Assembly: GCA_020698575.1 (NCBI GenBank)
Contig: CM036240.1
Location: 21,784,711-21,848,710 of the forward strand
Direction: 5' to 3'
Source of the DNA: Bostrychus sinensis
Taxonomy: Eukaryota; Chordata; Actinopteri; Gobiiformes; Eleotridae
DNA length: 64,000 bases
Under the pieces are notes generated by a model, which saw only the letters and a list, made by a program, of their open reading frames with translations, ran no database searches and had not been told where the DNA came from. Position 1 is the first letter of the stretch; the number at the start of each line of letters is the position of its first letter. A program made the translations under genes and the position numbers. Shown in pieces: positions 42,101 through 54,167 of the stretch.

Positions 42101-43530
42101 TCAGACCAATGGACGGATCCCAGATGATTTGCTGTGGTGACCCCAGAAAGGACATAGAAAAGGAGAGAAGAAGAAAAAATTTTTAAAACCATCAAAGGTT
42201 TATTTGTTAATGTTCTAATACAGTATGCGTGTTGTTGTGTGGGCTGTTGTGTCTCAGGTCAAAGTTCCTCAGTGACCAGTGGATGTATGAGAAAGGCTTT
42301 CTCACCCCAGAGGCACCAATGGATCATGAACCATGGTGAGGAAATCCAGCCATTTTTCATCCAATAAAGCTGCTGTTTTAGACTTAACATACTGTGTCTT
42401 ATTTTTTAGGTGGTGGAAACTAACAGTCCAGAGGTTACCTCTGTCTGCCCCACTCACTCTCTTAACATCAGTCTCCTGCCAAAAGACCATTGAGATCCTA
42501 CGAGATAAAGGGTTTGATCAAGCCCCAGTAGTGGAGGACTCGGGGTATTTCATACTCTGCTATTTAACAACATTTGCACTACAAAAGTGCATTTTTAAAA
42601 AGCAAACCACAATTTAAATGGAAAATGCAGCTGCCTAAAAAGTGAAAGTGCATTTACAGATTTTGCCAGAAATCAATTAATTGTTGTTGTTGTTGTTTCT
42701 GACAGTGTGGTCCTGGGGGTGGTGACTCTGCAAACCATTCTTTCCTCATTGTTGACCGGGACTGTCGAACCCTCGGATAATGTTGGCAGGTTGCTGTGTA
42801 CAGATTTCAAACAGGTCTGTGAAGTAACTACATGGACCTCACATTGACCTACAAACATTCAAAATAAAACTGCATGTTTTCCAGGTCCACCTAACAGACA
42901 AGCTGGGAATGTTGTCGCACATACTCCAGGCTAACTACTTTGCCGTAGTGGTTCAGGATTACATTCAATGTAAGATATTTCACTATTTTGTTTTATTAGT
43001 ATAATTTTAAGTGTTTAAATATTTGTATGATAAGTGGAAGTAGCTCAGGAGATAGAGATGTTGCCCCCTAACCGGAAGGTTTTCAGTTTGATCCTCACCA
43101 ACACTGCATACTCCTGTTGTGTGCTTGGGCAAGACACTTCACCCACCTTGCCTAAACGTGTCTGTGTGATTGTTTTGGTGTGTTTGGTGACTGCAGTCCA
43201 GAGCTGGATGCTGTAGTCAGTCTGCGCCAAGGCCTGTGGCTACCACTACCAGTGTGTGATTGTGGAGTGAATGAATAATGGACTAAAGTGTTTTGAGGAC
43301 TTTAGGCGTGGGAAGTGTAATAAATCTAAACCAGTGTTATTAAAAGTATTTTAATATTTTGGCTGTGGATGTTCTGTTGCATGTTTATTGTCATTTTATT
43401 AAGTGACCTCATGATTTAATTATTTCTAGGTAATGCTGAAGGCTTGGCTTGTCCGAGGCAGAAGATTTTCGCTGTAGTGACAGTGATGGACTTTCTCAAC
43501 TACATAACAACACAGGATGCACGAAATTAA
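39135..43530 (+). CDS. cbs: Cystathionine beta-synthase
   Basis: Fourteen coding exons: 39135-39397, 39547-39653, 40276-40410, 40519-40598, 40679-40883, 41062-41153, 41490-41609, 41683-41767, 41867-41972, 42258-42335, 42410-42544, 42706-42814, 42885-42969, 43430-43530; 1701 nt, 566 residues (human 551). A PLP enzyme that condenses serine and homocysteine to cystathionine, the first step of transsulfuration, and also makes H2S; cytosolic homotetramer activated by S-adenosylmethionine. The heme ligands Cys70 and His83 are spaced as in human C52/H65. The PLP lysine is K137 in AGGSIKDRI, followed by EPSSGNTGIG and the phosphate loop GAGTGGT. The C-terminal Bateman domain (two CBS motifs, about 415-560) is complete. 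Intron 6 begins with GC (AAG/GCAAGA). The CXXC redox motif of human CBS is replaced by CPNV. The main start has a good Kozak context. Zebrafish has two cbs genes; which one this matches cannot be told here. Confidence 0.97.
43033..43330 (+). mobile_element. tRNA-derived SINE, copy 1 (cbs last intron)
   Basis: Starts with an A-box-like gtggaagtagctcaggagat, followed by a B-box-like ggttttcagtttgatcc, then the body string cttgggcaagacacttcacc, and ends with gaataatggac, ttttgaggactt and gtaataaatc. Shares this architecture with 47431 and 51591, on the same strand. Degenerate. Confidence 0.75.
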
Positions 43531-43534
43531 CATC

Positions 43535-43540
43535 AATAAA
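43535..43540 (+). terminator. cbs: cbs polyadenylation signal AATAAA
   Basis: AATAAA only 4 bp after the cbs stop. A second AATAAA is at about 43645. Use of the first would give an extremely short 3' UTR, so the second may be the main one. Confidence 0.45.
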
Positions 43541-43649
43541 ATGGTCACTGTTCACTGTTGTGTGAAACCTGCTCAAGACTAAGTAGTAGATATTAGTGTA
43601 GTAACCATATTCACATTATTTAGTTTGGACTACTACATATAATTAATAA

Positions 43650-44316
43650 AGAACAAAATATGTACACAGTATAAATTATTTGTATTAATTATAGTACATT
43701 GGAATATTTTATGTATTCTATATGCATTTCTACTTCTCTCATACTTGTTTGTGTACTCAAATGGAGTAACTGCTATATTTATGACATGATCACACGGAGA
43801 AGGGCTCCCTCCAGTGGTGTAAAGGAAAAATACTTTATAATGTTTTTATACAAATGTAGTTGGTGTATTGGTGTATTGGAAGAAAAAGTAGTGTTTTTTT
43901 TGTCAAAGATGCAACATATTCTTCGATTTTTGGAATGTATTATTAATATTATATTAATTGTAAATCCTGTGGTTGTAACCTAACATTTCTGTGTCTTAGT
44001 CTTACCATGACCAGCAATAGCCTTTGTGCACCAGAGGGAGGCAGCATGAACACATAGCATGCTGCCCAAAGAAGCAGATGTATTTCCCTCTAAGCCAGCT
44101 GTCTGCCACCTGAAGATTTTTCACTTGATGTATGTGAAAACTCAAATGTGGTCTTGACGGTCACATATGTGGCAGTAATATGTATAAAATGTTCTGAAAG
44201 TACGACTTCTTGTTATCTGTTCTTGTGTGAGGCTTAAATAATTTGACTTAGCCCGTCTATGTGTTCTTGCACAGTTCAGCCATGTAGTGTCAATAAAGTT
44301 TAAAACTACTCAGGCT
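43650..44316. other. Intergenic DNA after cbs
   Basis: No gene recognised. The motif accagagggaggcagcatg near 44030 has the look of a short interspersed repeat, but I cannot name it. Confidence 0.35.
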
Positions 44317-45820
44317 CAGAGGGGCCCAGAAATGGTCCCTCTTCCTTTATTTTCTATTATAATGGACCCATAGAAAGCCTTTTTGCCCAGGACTCTGGCA
44401 AACCTGTTGGCGGGCCTGTTCAAGATCCCCAATCAAGAAATCAAACTAGAAATAGCTTTAAAATATAACGCCCCTCGATATGCGCTTTTTATTCCCCCAT
44501 TATATTCCCTGTGCGCAAGGGACATAGATCCACAGCAGTTTGTTATTTTTTGTTTGTTCAAAAGCTCGAGCTAACGCGCTGAGGGTCACAGAGTCTGGAG
44601 AGGTGAAACGCCATTACGCAGAGAAGACGGCAGTCACTAAAAAGAAGCGAAAGCCAAAGGAGAGACATGCTTAGGCTGCTGAGAGCTTACTGCTGCCGTG
44701 TACTCACTTTCCTTGTCTAGACTTTGTTTATACCGACCACAGCTGCATGAGTCTCTCTGTGTTCTTGCTTCAGACTGGTGGCGCACACAGTAAGTCTATG
44801 ACAGCGAGTCTACAAAAGCGCAGTAATTACGCGTAGCAGCTGATTTCTCGATCAGCTGAGCCAGAGCGGCTCTAGCCAATTTGGTGGGTGGGGGGTTGGG
44901 TTCTTATATTGGATATAAGAATAGAAAATGTAGCTTTTTATTTTATTATTTGAAATATAATTGAATAATTGAAATATAATTTAAAGAAATGCTATTTGAA
45001 GGAATAAAGAGACCTTGTTGTGTTCTGGACTTAACTTGAGGACATTTTCAGAGATTGGACCTCAGTGAATGTTTATTTATATCAGGACAGCGCTATGGAT
45101 GCAGGCAGCTTGCAGGCAGCGCTATGGATGCAGGCTGTACTTTTAAAGATACACGGTTATTATTGAGAATAAGTGCGGTTAGTGTTGACTCAAATGTGGC
45201 CCTCAGGAAAAAATAATTGCCTGTCTAATAGTTATGATACATAGTCTAGGCTAAATAAACCTGGCAGCACACTCACTGTCTTTAATTACAAAGTAACACA
45301 GTAACACGCAGTGGCCAGCTACGGTGTCGTTTATTTCAACTTTGCTAGCCTCGTAGCTTGTGCAAATGAAAGGTTAAACAGGAGTTTTTATTGTTAGAAT
45401 AAACAACTACATACCTCTACTTTGGCCCCTTTTTTTCCTCCTCCTCTTTTCTCCGCTTTCTGAAGGCAGCACCTGATGACTTGGACGGCCTTTTCATGAT
45501 AAAAAAATTGTCAAACTACTTGTTGATGTAACATCCATCAATTTAGGGACCGCTGCTGTGATGCGCGTCAACAATACGCCCATCCCCCCGCTTCCACCGT
45601 ACATTGTGTCTGTCAGGTTCAGGCCAGGTCAATCAGAAGTCATTAGAATTTTTTTTTCATGTTAGAGTACAAAGAAGAAATAACACGATTCACTTGATTT
45701 TTAATTATTTGTTATTTCTTTAAAAATATACTTTTTTTGGAGGGGTGCAGCTGGGCGCCCCCTCCAGCAGATGGCGCCCTAAGCAACCGCCTAGATGGCC
45801 TATGCCAAAAGCCGGCTCTG
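44317..45820 (-). mobile_element. hAT-type element, internally deleted
   Basis: The ends are imperfect inverted repeats: cagaggggcccagaaatgg at the left, and cagagccggcttttggc when the right end is read on the minus strand. On the minus strand from about 45498 a short frame reads MKRPSKSSGAAFRKRRKEEE, which matches the N-terminus typical of a widespread vertebrate hAT transposase group (SGAxFRKRxxEEE), then stops; the rest is missing. No clear 8-bp target duplication could be confirmed. Confidence 0.55.
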
Positions 45821-47430
45821 AGCTGAGCAATCAAACAAACGTACACTGACACATTACACTTAAGTGAAACGCTATAATGTATAATAATGTTAACAAATAT
45901 GTTAAAATATAATTTAAAACTGAGTATAAATGAGCAGTTGCTTGGTATTTTGGCATGTGTGTGCGCCTAAGCATTGTGTTGTGTGTACGTTCCGGTATCA
46001 GTGTTGGCCTTGTGGACTCCGGTGTCAAAGCGCTTTGTTCCGGCATTGTTTGATTTACCAATTAAGCCCTGAATGTAACTTTGTGTATTTTGTGTGCTGT
46101 ACGTGTAAAAAACACATACAACACACATCATCACAATGTCATACACCTACATTGATCTGATTCACTATCGTGCTTTAAGCTGTTATTATGTAATGTTATT
46201 TATTCAATTTCAAATTGGTATGTGAACTGGTTTTGTACCTGACGTATATTCACCCGGGACAATAGCATACTACAGTAAACTAATCACTGTCAGTCAAAGT
46301 CTCATTACTGATGACAGTTGTGATAAATGCTGACAGTGATTTATTGTTTTATTGCATGAAGTTGGGCAAGGATGAGATGTCTTTCACATGTGGTGGTGGT
46401 GGTTGAATGACACTTAATCCACTTTTGTTTGCATAATCTGTAGCAAAAAGTTTGTCTTGCAAATACTCTGACTCATGGAGTAATTATCATTAACGACTTT
46501 ATTTGGCAATAACATTGGACATTGTAAATATGTTGCATAAGAATTTGGGCAATTATTGTGTGACCTTACCAACTTTTTCAGTCAGCTTCCATACAATACA
46601 TCTTTTATTCTGTAATTTAAAGACAAACCCATTGTGCAGAATGTCTATATTTGTGTCTTTATGGTTGATGGACCATATTTGTACACAGCTAAATGTCATT
46701 TCATTCTTAGTGCTGCCTTGAAACCACTGCCAGGGAATGCATATTTGTGTGCTATTATGTGCTTGTTGACGCACGCAGAACCAACAGGTTGCTGTATTCA
46801 GTGCTTGACTGGCAACTGAGAAAGGTAGGTGTGTTTGGAAATTAACTATGACGCACATTCAGGTCCCCTTCAGACAGTTAATGTTTCCCTACCCGTGAAA
46901 AACACAGTAATTGCAAAATTAGAGGTCAATTATCTGTTTCTGGTTGCTAGCTTTTAACAGTTAAGGGCAATAAATTTGTAGCAATAAAAAGCCATTTACA
47001 ACTAAGGAATGGTAATATATAGTATTTGTTGTGTAGTAGTAGGTTTTTGCCACCTCACTGCCCTCTTTCAGTTTGTCAGAATGTTTCTTGAAGAAAAGAG
47101 CTGTCTGTGACTGAGAAGTTGCATTTGTAATAAAACAAAAGTAGCCAGTTGTTGTTTTTATATTGCTGTCAGTTTCTCATGGGTCAAACTTTGCAATCTT
47201 TTTTCACAGTAGTTATTCTGAATACTTCATCTGGACTCGGTGGTGAGCAGTCCTTAGTCCACTGACCTGACCTTCAGTGACTGTCTGACCACACACGTTA
47301 CTATTGTGGCACGCTTAGGGGTTAAACACAACAAATAGTTTTCAACCCACAATTTGGACCCTTTACCAGTACAATTTGCAGTATGCCACTGTGGTCTATG
47401 GTCCCAAGGACAACCTAAATGTAGCCCAAC
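45821..47430. other. Intergenic DNA, no gene seen
   Basis: AT-rich. Open frames up to 101 codons (46553-46858 minus) lack recognisable motifs or splice structure. Confidence 0.4.
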
Positions 47431-47790
47431 AGGGGGCGGCAGTAGCTCAGTTGGTAGAGCCACTTGCCCACTAACAGAAAGTTGGCAGTTCAAGCTTCAC
47501 CGCTGGCAATGCATACTCTGTAGTTGTGTCCTTGGGCAAGAAACTTCACCCACTTTGCCTATGTATGAATGTGTCAGTGTGACTGGGTTTGGTGGTGTTT
47601 GGAGGGGCTGTAGGCGCAAAATGGCAGCCACACTTCCGTCAGTCTGCCCCAGGACAGCTGTGGTTACAGAAGTAGCTCACCACTACTGAGTGTGACTTAG
47701 AAGTGAATGAATAATGGACCAAATTGTAAGGCGCTTTGAGGAGCTTAACAAGCTTGTAGAGCGCAATAGAAATCCAATTCATTATTATTA
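47431..47790 (+). mobile_element. tRNA-derived SINE, copy 2 (best preserved)
   Basis: A tRNA-like head ggcggcagtagctcagttgg/tagagc with an A box, a B-box-like ggcagttcaagcttcacc, the body cttgggcaagaaacttcacc, and a LINE-like tail with taaggcgctttgaggagctt and gcgcaatagaaatccaatt, ending in (att)n. Confidence 0.85.
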
Positions 47791-50700
47791 AAAAGGACAC
47801 TGATTCATTAACTCAATAGGACAGAGACATTAACTCATTTGCGTTACATTTATTATTCTATTAAATTCAAATATACTTTAATACATACATATATACTTTA
47901 ATATTAATCTAGTTTTCATATTAAACAACTGAAAGCACACTTAGGTTTTTATGCACACCAGGCTACCACTACACTATACATGTTATACCTATGTGAATCC
48001 TGCTAGCGGGAGCCTATGCTAACTTACTTGAGAGTTTAGTTTATCATTAGCATCTAGCGTAATTACTTAACAGAGTTAAAGTTAGAATAAGATACCAAAG
48101 AGACAGAAGAAAACTTAAATTGGTTTTATGCATTTCCTTATTGCTAAATAAAAGGTGCAAATAAGGTATTTACTCATGAATCCAAGCAACATTTTGGTGG
48201 GTAAACATTACTGTTGGTTTGACAACATGAGCCATCAAAAACCTGTGCAACAAACTTATAAGTAGGCACTTCTGTAAAATTATGTCTCTTAGTACATTAT
48301 CTGTCATTCCTGTCCTAAAATTGCATTTAGAATAATTCTTGTGCCAAAATGTTGGCATGCAACCCATACTGATGTACCTAGTAACACGCTTCCATGAATT
48401 AATAATAATAATACAAAAAAATTAAAAAATAAAAAATTATAAAAAAATTGGTTAGCAAGATGGCTATAAATCACATTGTAATACTCAGGGTTTATTTATC
48501 AAAGGTTGACACTAACTTATAATATACAGGATAGCTTGGAAACCATGACCAGACCTGGACTTGAGTCATTAGGTTAAGTTTTTAGACTCATGAGTTATTT
48601 ACTGTTTTTTGTTAGGGTCCTGATTAAAATGAAATAAGCGTCAACAACTATTAACCAATGGGTAGACTTAAATAAACTCTGTCTGTCAGTTGTGCTCACA
48701 CATCAACAGGCCTACTGTGAATGATCCTGGTAAAAATGGCACAAATTGAACCTGATCTGTTTGGGAGCTGTGCGCTCAGCTATGTCCAGTGTGTTTTTGT
48801 CCCTGGCCTGTTGCCTCTGGTCATTATGTGAGCTGGTTGGGTGTAGGCCTTTTGTGTCCCTCGATGCCAGTCCAATCAGGCTTCATAGTCACCATTATCT
48901 AACCCAGCAGAGTGGAGTCACTGGGTCATGGGGCCTGCAGCACAGCAGCGCCTAGAAAGTTGCACTTGCGTCACTGCTCCAAATGGTTGGAGCAGAGTTA
49001 TCAACCTCCTCTGTGAAATCAATAAGCATGAAAATAGCACAGTAGTTTAACTCTGGTGTTAATGAAGCCCCCTGCTCACTGTGTGGCTATACACAGCCAT
49101 CTGTTTATCTGTATTCAAATCCCCAAAGGTAATACTCATGCTTTATGGAAAAGATATGGAAAACTGGGGGCAAATTCCGAAAAAGCATTTGCTGTGGCCA
49201 GTATTCTTTATGGAAAGATTTGCTTCAGCTCTCTCCAAGAAGTTCACTTGACAGAGGTGTCGTACATTTACATGCACTGTTCAGATTCTAGGCTAAAATG
49301 AACAGAAAATGTTCCACATCTATTGCTGTGAAGAATATACCTGTAAACCACCTGGCATCAAAACATTTTGAGTGAGTACCTCTAAACCAATCACTGATCA
49401 CAAAGATCAAGAGCAAAAAACAACCAACCTACAGTACGTCAGGTGTCTGGAGATTATTCAAAGTAAACATTGGCCAATTGAAATCCTGCAAGCTTGTGTG
49501 TGATGTTGAGTTGCAAATACCATTTTATATTCACCATTATCTGTCTATGTGTGCTCTTATATTCTGTTCTGAATGTTCTAGGGTCAGTGCAGCAAAATAT
49601 CTGCCACAATGTGTTCCATGATTTGCAAGTTTAATTTGGCATTGGTTTTCTGTCAGATTCTCTTCCAACTCTCTCCTTTTAGGTGGGCTTGGGGCGGACA
49701 CAAAATTACACTGGCTTGTGACCCATAATGATCATCTTGTAGTTGCTACTGAGTTAAGACCAATCCAGACTGGCAGTTGATTTATGATGCTAAATTGACA
49801 GAACTTTTTGACCTGTGCAGTTGCTGTGCAAAATGCTTAGGAGCACTGTCTTATGTAAACTGATGAGCTTTCCCATTTTGCATTGTATGAAGCTTTTCTT
49901 TTTAAATGAACTCAGACAGTTTTCCGTGTAAATCTATCTAGTGAAGGTCAGCTCTGATGACTTTCTCCTTGAAGCGCAGTTTGCTGTCTTCTATGAACAC
50001 AGGCAGGAGTTAATCCTGATAGGAAATGCCTCTTTACCCAACAGGAACACAGCACAATGGAGCACATTGTGAGGAATCACAGGGCTTTATATGTGCATGA
50101 AGCTGGAGCGGGAGGCAGTACAAGGCAAGAGAACATGTCCTGGTTTTAATTTTCTCTTTTTGCGTCATTCCTTCGTCAAAACGCATAAATCACAAATGTG
50201 TCCGAATGAAAGCAGAGAGACCCCTGGCCTTGCCTTTTCTTATCTTCTCGCTGTCTCTTGTCCAGTCTGCTTTTTATCATTTTTGTCCACTGTAGAGGAA
50301 TAAAAAAAAAAAGTAATTTTGTGGTTGGTTTCTGATTGAGTGAGAGTATGAGAAGAAAAGAAGGCCAGTGAATTTGGGTCCTGCGTCACACACAGGCCCC
50401 CAAGGGAAGCACCGCACTCTGAAACTAACCTCTGCATATTTACACAGGGGTTAAAGGATAAAGTGTTTATTGTTTCTCATATTTTCTCAGGTGTCGCTTT
50501 GTGCAGAAGAATGATGAGTTTCTGTGGCGGCACTGCTTTGATCCTCATGGCTCCAGATGTATGCAGGACTAAAGTAAGCTTTTGTTTGATGAATGACACC
50601 TCCACATGGATTGTAGACTAATACTTTACTTTTATTTGTGCCTCGAGGTAGCAAGACACACAACTGTAACATGAGCCTGAAGAGAGAAATACTTGTAAAG

Positions 50701-51590
50701 CACTGTCTCTGAAGCTTCAAATACACATGGTATACTTGTGTAAAAAGGCAATTTGTGTAGACATTATGCGTATAGTACACTGAAAACACCAGCCTTCATG
50801 GGTTAATAGTATTACAATATTGTGGACTACATACTGTTTGGAATCAGACAAACAAATTGGACTGCTATTTGTGTGGGCCACCTGTCTTTAGGTGAATTCT
50901 TAATAAAATGGGTTAAAAGTGCTTTGGAGTATCTAAAAATGTGCATGTAACCTATTGATTGTATATTCTTGCAGGTTTAGCTCAGCAACCTTGGGCTGAG
51001 GTGAGCTTTGGTCAAACGTGTGACCTATATGCTAACATCCATAGCTAACAACAGTAAACTTTTTCTTTATTTTTTAAATTATTCATTATCAGCAACTCCA
51101 CGTGTTATCGTGTGTTCTCTGGTTTGGTACACTTTCTGGGGAGGCTTTGAACCACTTTGGGAAATGGAAACACCTCCAAACCAACTCAACCTGCGCTGTA
51201 TCGCCCCATTGGAAATGTGGCTTTAAACAATGGCCAGTAGTTCCCAGTAGCATATTTGAATAGAAATATATGTATATGTGCATGGAAAACCATGTGTTTT
51301 AAAACAAGCAGCTGCATCTGTGTTAGGCTGGCATTAACGTCACCAAAAACAAGGACTTTTCCATACAGCATTTTTAATGGGTCAATAATTAGGGAAAGTT
51401 CCACACTACGACTTGGTCTGAGAAGTCTCTCTGTTCAATTTGACCTAAACAGCCCACTACAAAAATTTTTGAATGAATCAAACTTTGCATTTGCAAACTT
51501 TGTACTTTCACAACTTGTGCAAAATTACAATTACACTTTGCAATTGGTAACTCACTAATTTCTAAGGTTAATTTAACTGCAAACAAGTCA
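47791..51590. other. Intergenic DNA, no gene seen
   Basis: About 3.8 kb. None of the short frames has a domain, conserved motif or supporting splice sites. An A-run lies near 50302. Confidence 0.4.
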
Positions 51591-51765
51591 GAGCGGCAGT
51601 AGCTCAGTTGCATTATCCAGAAGGTTAGTGGTTTGAATCCTGCACACTGCCTTTGTGCCCTTGGGCAAGACACTTCCACCACCTTGCCTGTGTGAATGTG
51701 TAAATGTGATTGTGTGTTTGGTGGAGGTCGAAGAGGCTGATGGCACAGAATGGCAATGGTAGATC
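51591..51765 (+). mobile_element. tRNA-derived SINE, copy 3 (truncated)
   Basis: gagcggcagtagctcagttg (A box), gtggtttgaatcctgc (close to a canonical B box) and cccttgggcaagacacttcc. A deletion has removed part of the head between the boxes, and the LINE-like tail is missing. Confidence 0.78.
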
Positions 51766-54131
51766 TCTTAACATGAAAAACGGAACTTCCTCTGACCCCT
51801 GAGCCCTTTTTTGTCTTTTATGACTATAACTCATGGGCGCTGGTAGGTCACTCTACGAGCTTTCCTAGGTGGAGCCAGCCGGCAGCTAACTATAAGATGG
51901 AGCCTTCTAACATTGCACTTTTTTGCACAAAGAAAGAGGTTAGGGAGGTAAGTAAAGGAAAGAGAGACAAAGCACAATACAAACTGAAAAAGGCAAGCAA
52001 AATGAACTCTGTTGTTCTTTTTGGCATTACTGTAGTTCATTTTATACAACTAAAACTATGAACAATAACATATTATCTTTTCTGTTGACATGGTTATACA
52101 GTATAAATTAGTTTGTTAGCTTGTCAGCTAATGCACATGTATTTCACTGCCCCTGGAGATGCTCATACAGAGAGCAAAAGTTACATTGTGTTGCTTTAAA
52201 CATAGTTGAAATGTGATAATTGGAGCAGAGAGAGTGAAGTCAGAAATCAGTGGCCCACAGACCCAGTGGCCTCTGAAGGATTTTGATGTTGATGCAAGCT
52301 GAAAGACTGAGGTGGTGCATTAAACCAGTGGACTGTTACTATGACTCAGGTCTTTCTGCAGATGCCACTCTCTAGACCAAATCGAGGTGTCTCCCCAGGG
52401 AAATGAAGGTTTGTAGCATGAAACCAGATTTCAGGGCAGGAGCTCTTTAATTGTTTATGGCATGGAAACACACCGTGACATTTGATGTGAGGGTTATTCA
52501 CTCAATGAGATTATCTAAAAGACACCTTTATCAATGAGGGTTTTAAGCTCTAACCTGCATTACACACAACATAAAGCTCACCCAGATATATGCACCGCTA
52601 ATTTTGTCAGATTCTATGCATCAATAGCAATAATACTGTTGCTTTCCTTTAGGCCTTTCCCTTCCAGAGTTCCAGCATTTAATCATCTGCCTCCTAGCGT
52701 GCAGTGGTTTGCATATTGATTTAATTTTTAAGTTGGATGTCCTTTCTGGCGCTACCCTTTTCCTTTATCCATGTGGCTTTATTTTAACAACACTGTGTAC
52801 AGGTGACAAATTGACACCAATGTCTGAACAAAGGGGTACTCTAAAACTAAAACCCACAAAGTATAAGAAGTACTGGAAATATTCACATTTATCTTCTTAA
52901 TACTGATTATGTATAGATAATATGGAACAATTAATCAGTCCTGCAAAGGTTGTGTTTCTGATGCTTCGGACAACATTTTAACACTGTACAGCCTGTGTAA
53001 TTACTCTTTCCTAATGGGCTATTACTAAATCATTATGAAGTCCAACCCAGTTGTTTACAGAGGCACTGGGAGGGAGGGACACAGTGGCCCTTTACTCCTC
53101 ATGTCGACTGCAGTGGACTCTGTTGTGGCTGTTAACAAGCTCCGTGTCACTAGCTACTCTCTTTCTGTGTTACTTGAGTGTGTCTTTGTGGCATGACCTA
53201 GCATACCTTAGCTTATGTAACCAAATTTCCACGTCAATGTGTAACCTGACCTTTCACACACAAGTCTAAACGAGTCTATATGAGATTGTGCAAGTGAGGT
53301 AACTGTGCAGCAGGCAACACTCATATCTGTCAGAGTGTTAGTAGTTGTTTGCGTGGAGGAGAGGCAGCGGTGTTGTGGTCTGTGCTACATAATAGGACAG
53401 ATGCATTTTTGTTGTTGACTTTCCATTTTGGGAGCCCCCATCTTCCTCTCCAGTTTTATCTCATCTTGCGTCAAAGTTTCCTGACCGTGACAATGTAAAA
53501 GGGTTTTCCCGCTCAGTGCCCCTTGAGAGCCGCTGCCAGCCCTGGTTAATTATTTCTGCCCCGGTGCTTTCATGGGCTGATGTTTTTTGGGACTCCAGAT
53601 GAAAGCTTAAAATACCACTGCACAGTCTTTTGCTTTTGGATGTGAAAGTAAATACATTCAATGGCAACATTATACTATTTAGTCTACCATTTGGGTAGCT
53701 ATTACACAGTTTTGTTACCTCTTGACTTCCCTGTCATAATGCCTTTGGACTATCATCATTTAAATCAATACCAGCTTCTCCCAGCAACTATGGGTGGGGT
53801 ATTACCATAACAAACTGAGCAAATAAAACTCAAAAGCTAGGAAAGTACCAACATTTACATTATATATCTTGGTACAGAACATAGCCATGAGAAATTACTC
53901 TGTCAAACACATATACTCACTCACTAGATCTGCTTGTGTGCCTGGCAAACAGAGGTAGACTATCTACTATAGCCGGGGCTAAGTAGTGACATTTTTGTAA
54001 AATGTCAAATGTTTTCTGTAACTTCCTCAAATTGCTGGAAAATCCAATGCAAAAGGTTACAGTTGCACCCAACTATTCTTTCAACTTTACCGTCTTGTCC
54101 TTTGTCAGGTCTGTCAATGTTTTTCCACAGA

Positions 54132-54167
<36 letters not shown>

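Noticed and set aside
44317..45828. 8-bp target-site duplication around the hAT relic
   Set aside because: The flanks ctcaggct and agctgagc are not direct repeats, so the duplication is not claimed.
43034..51640. tRNA genes (A and B boxes)
   Set aside because: The boxes belong to SINE heads with a common body and LINE-like tail; no cloverleaf with a proper anticodon arm can be drawn.
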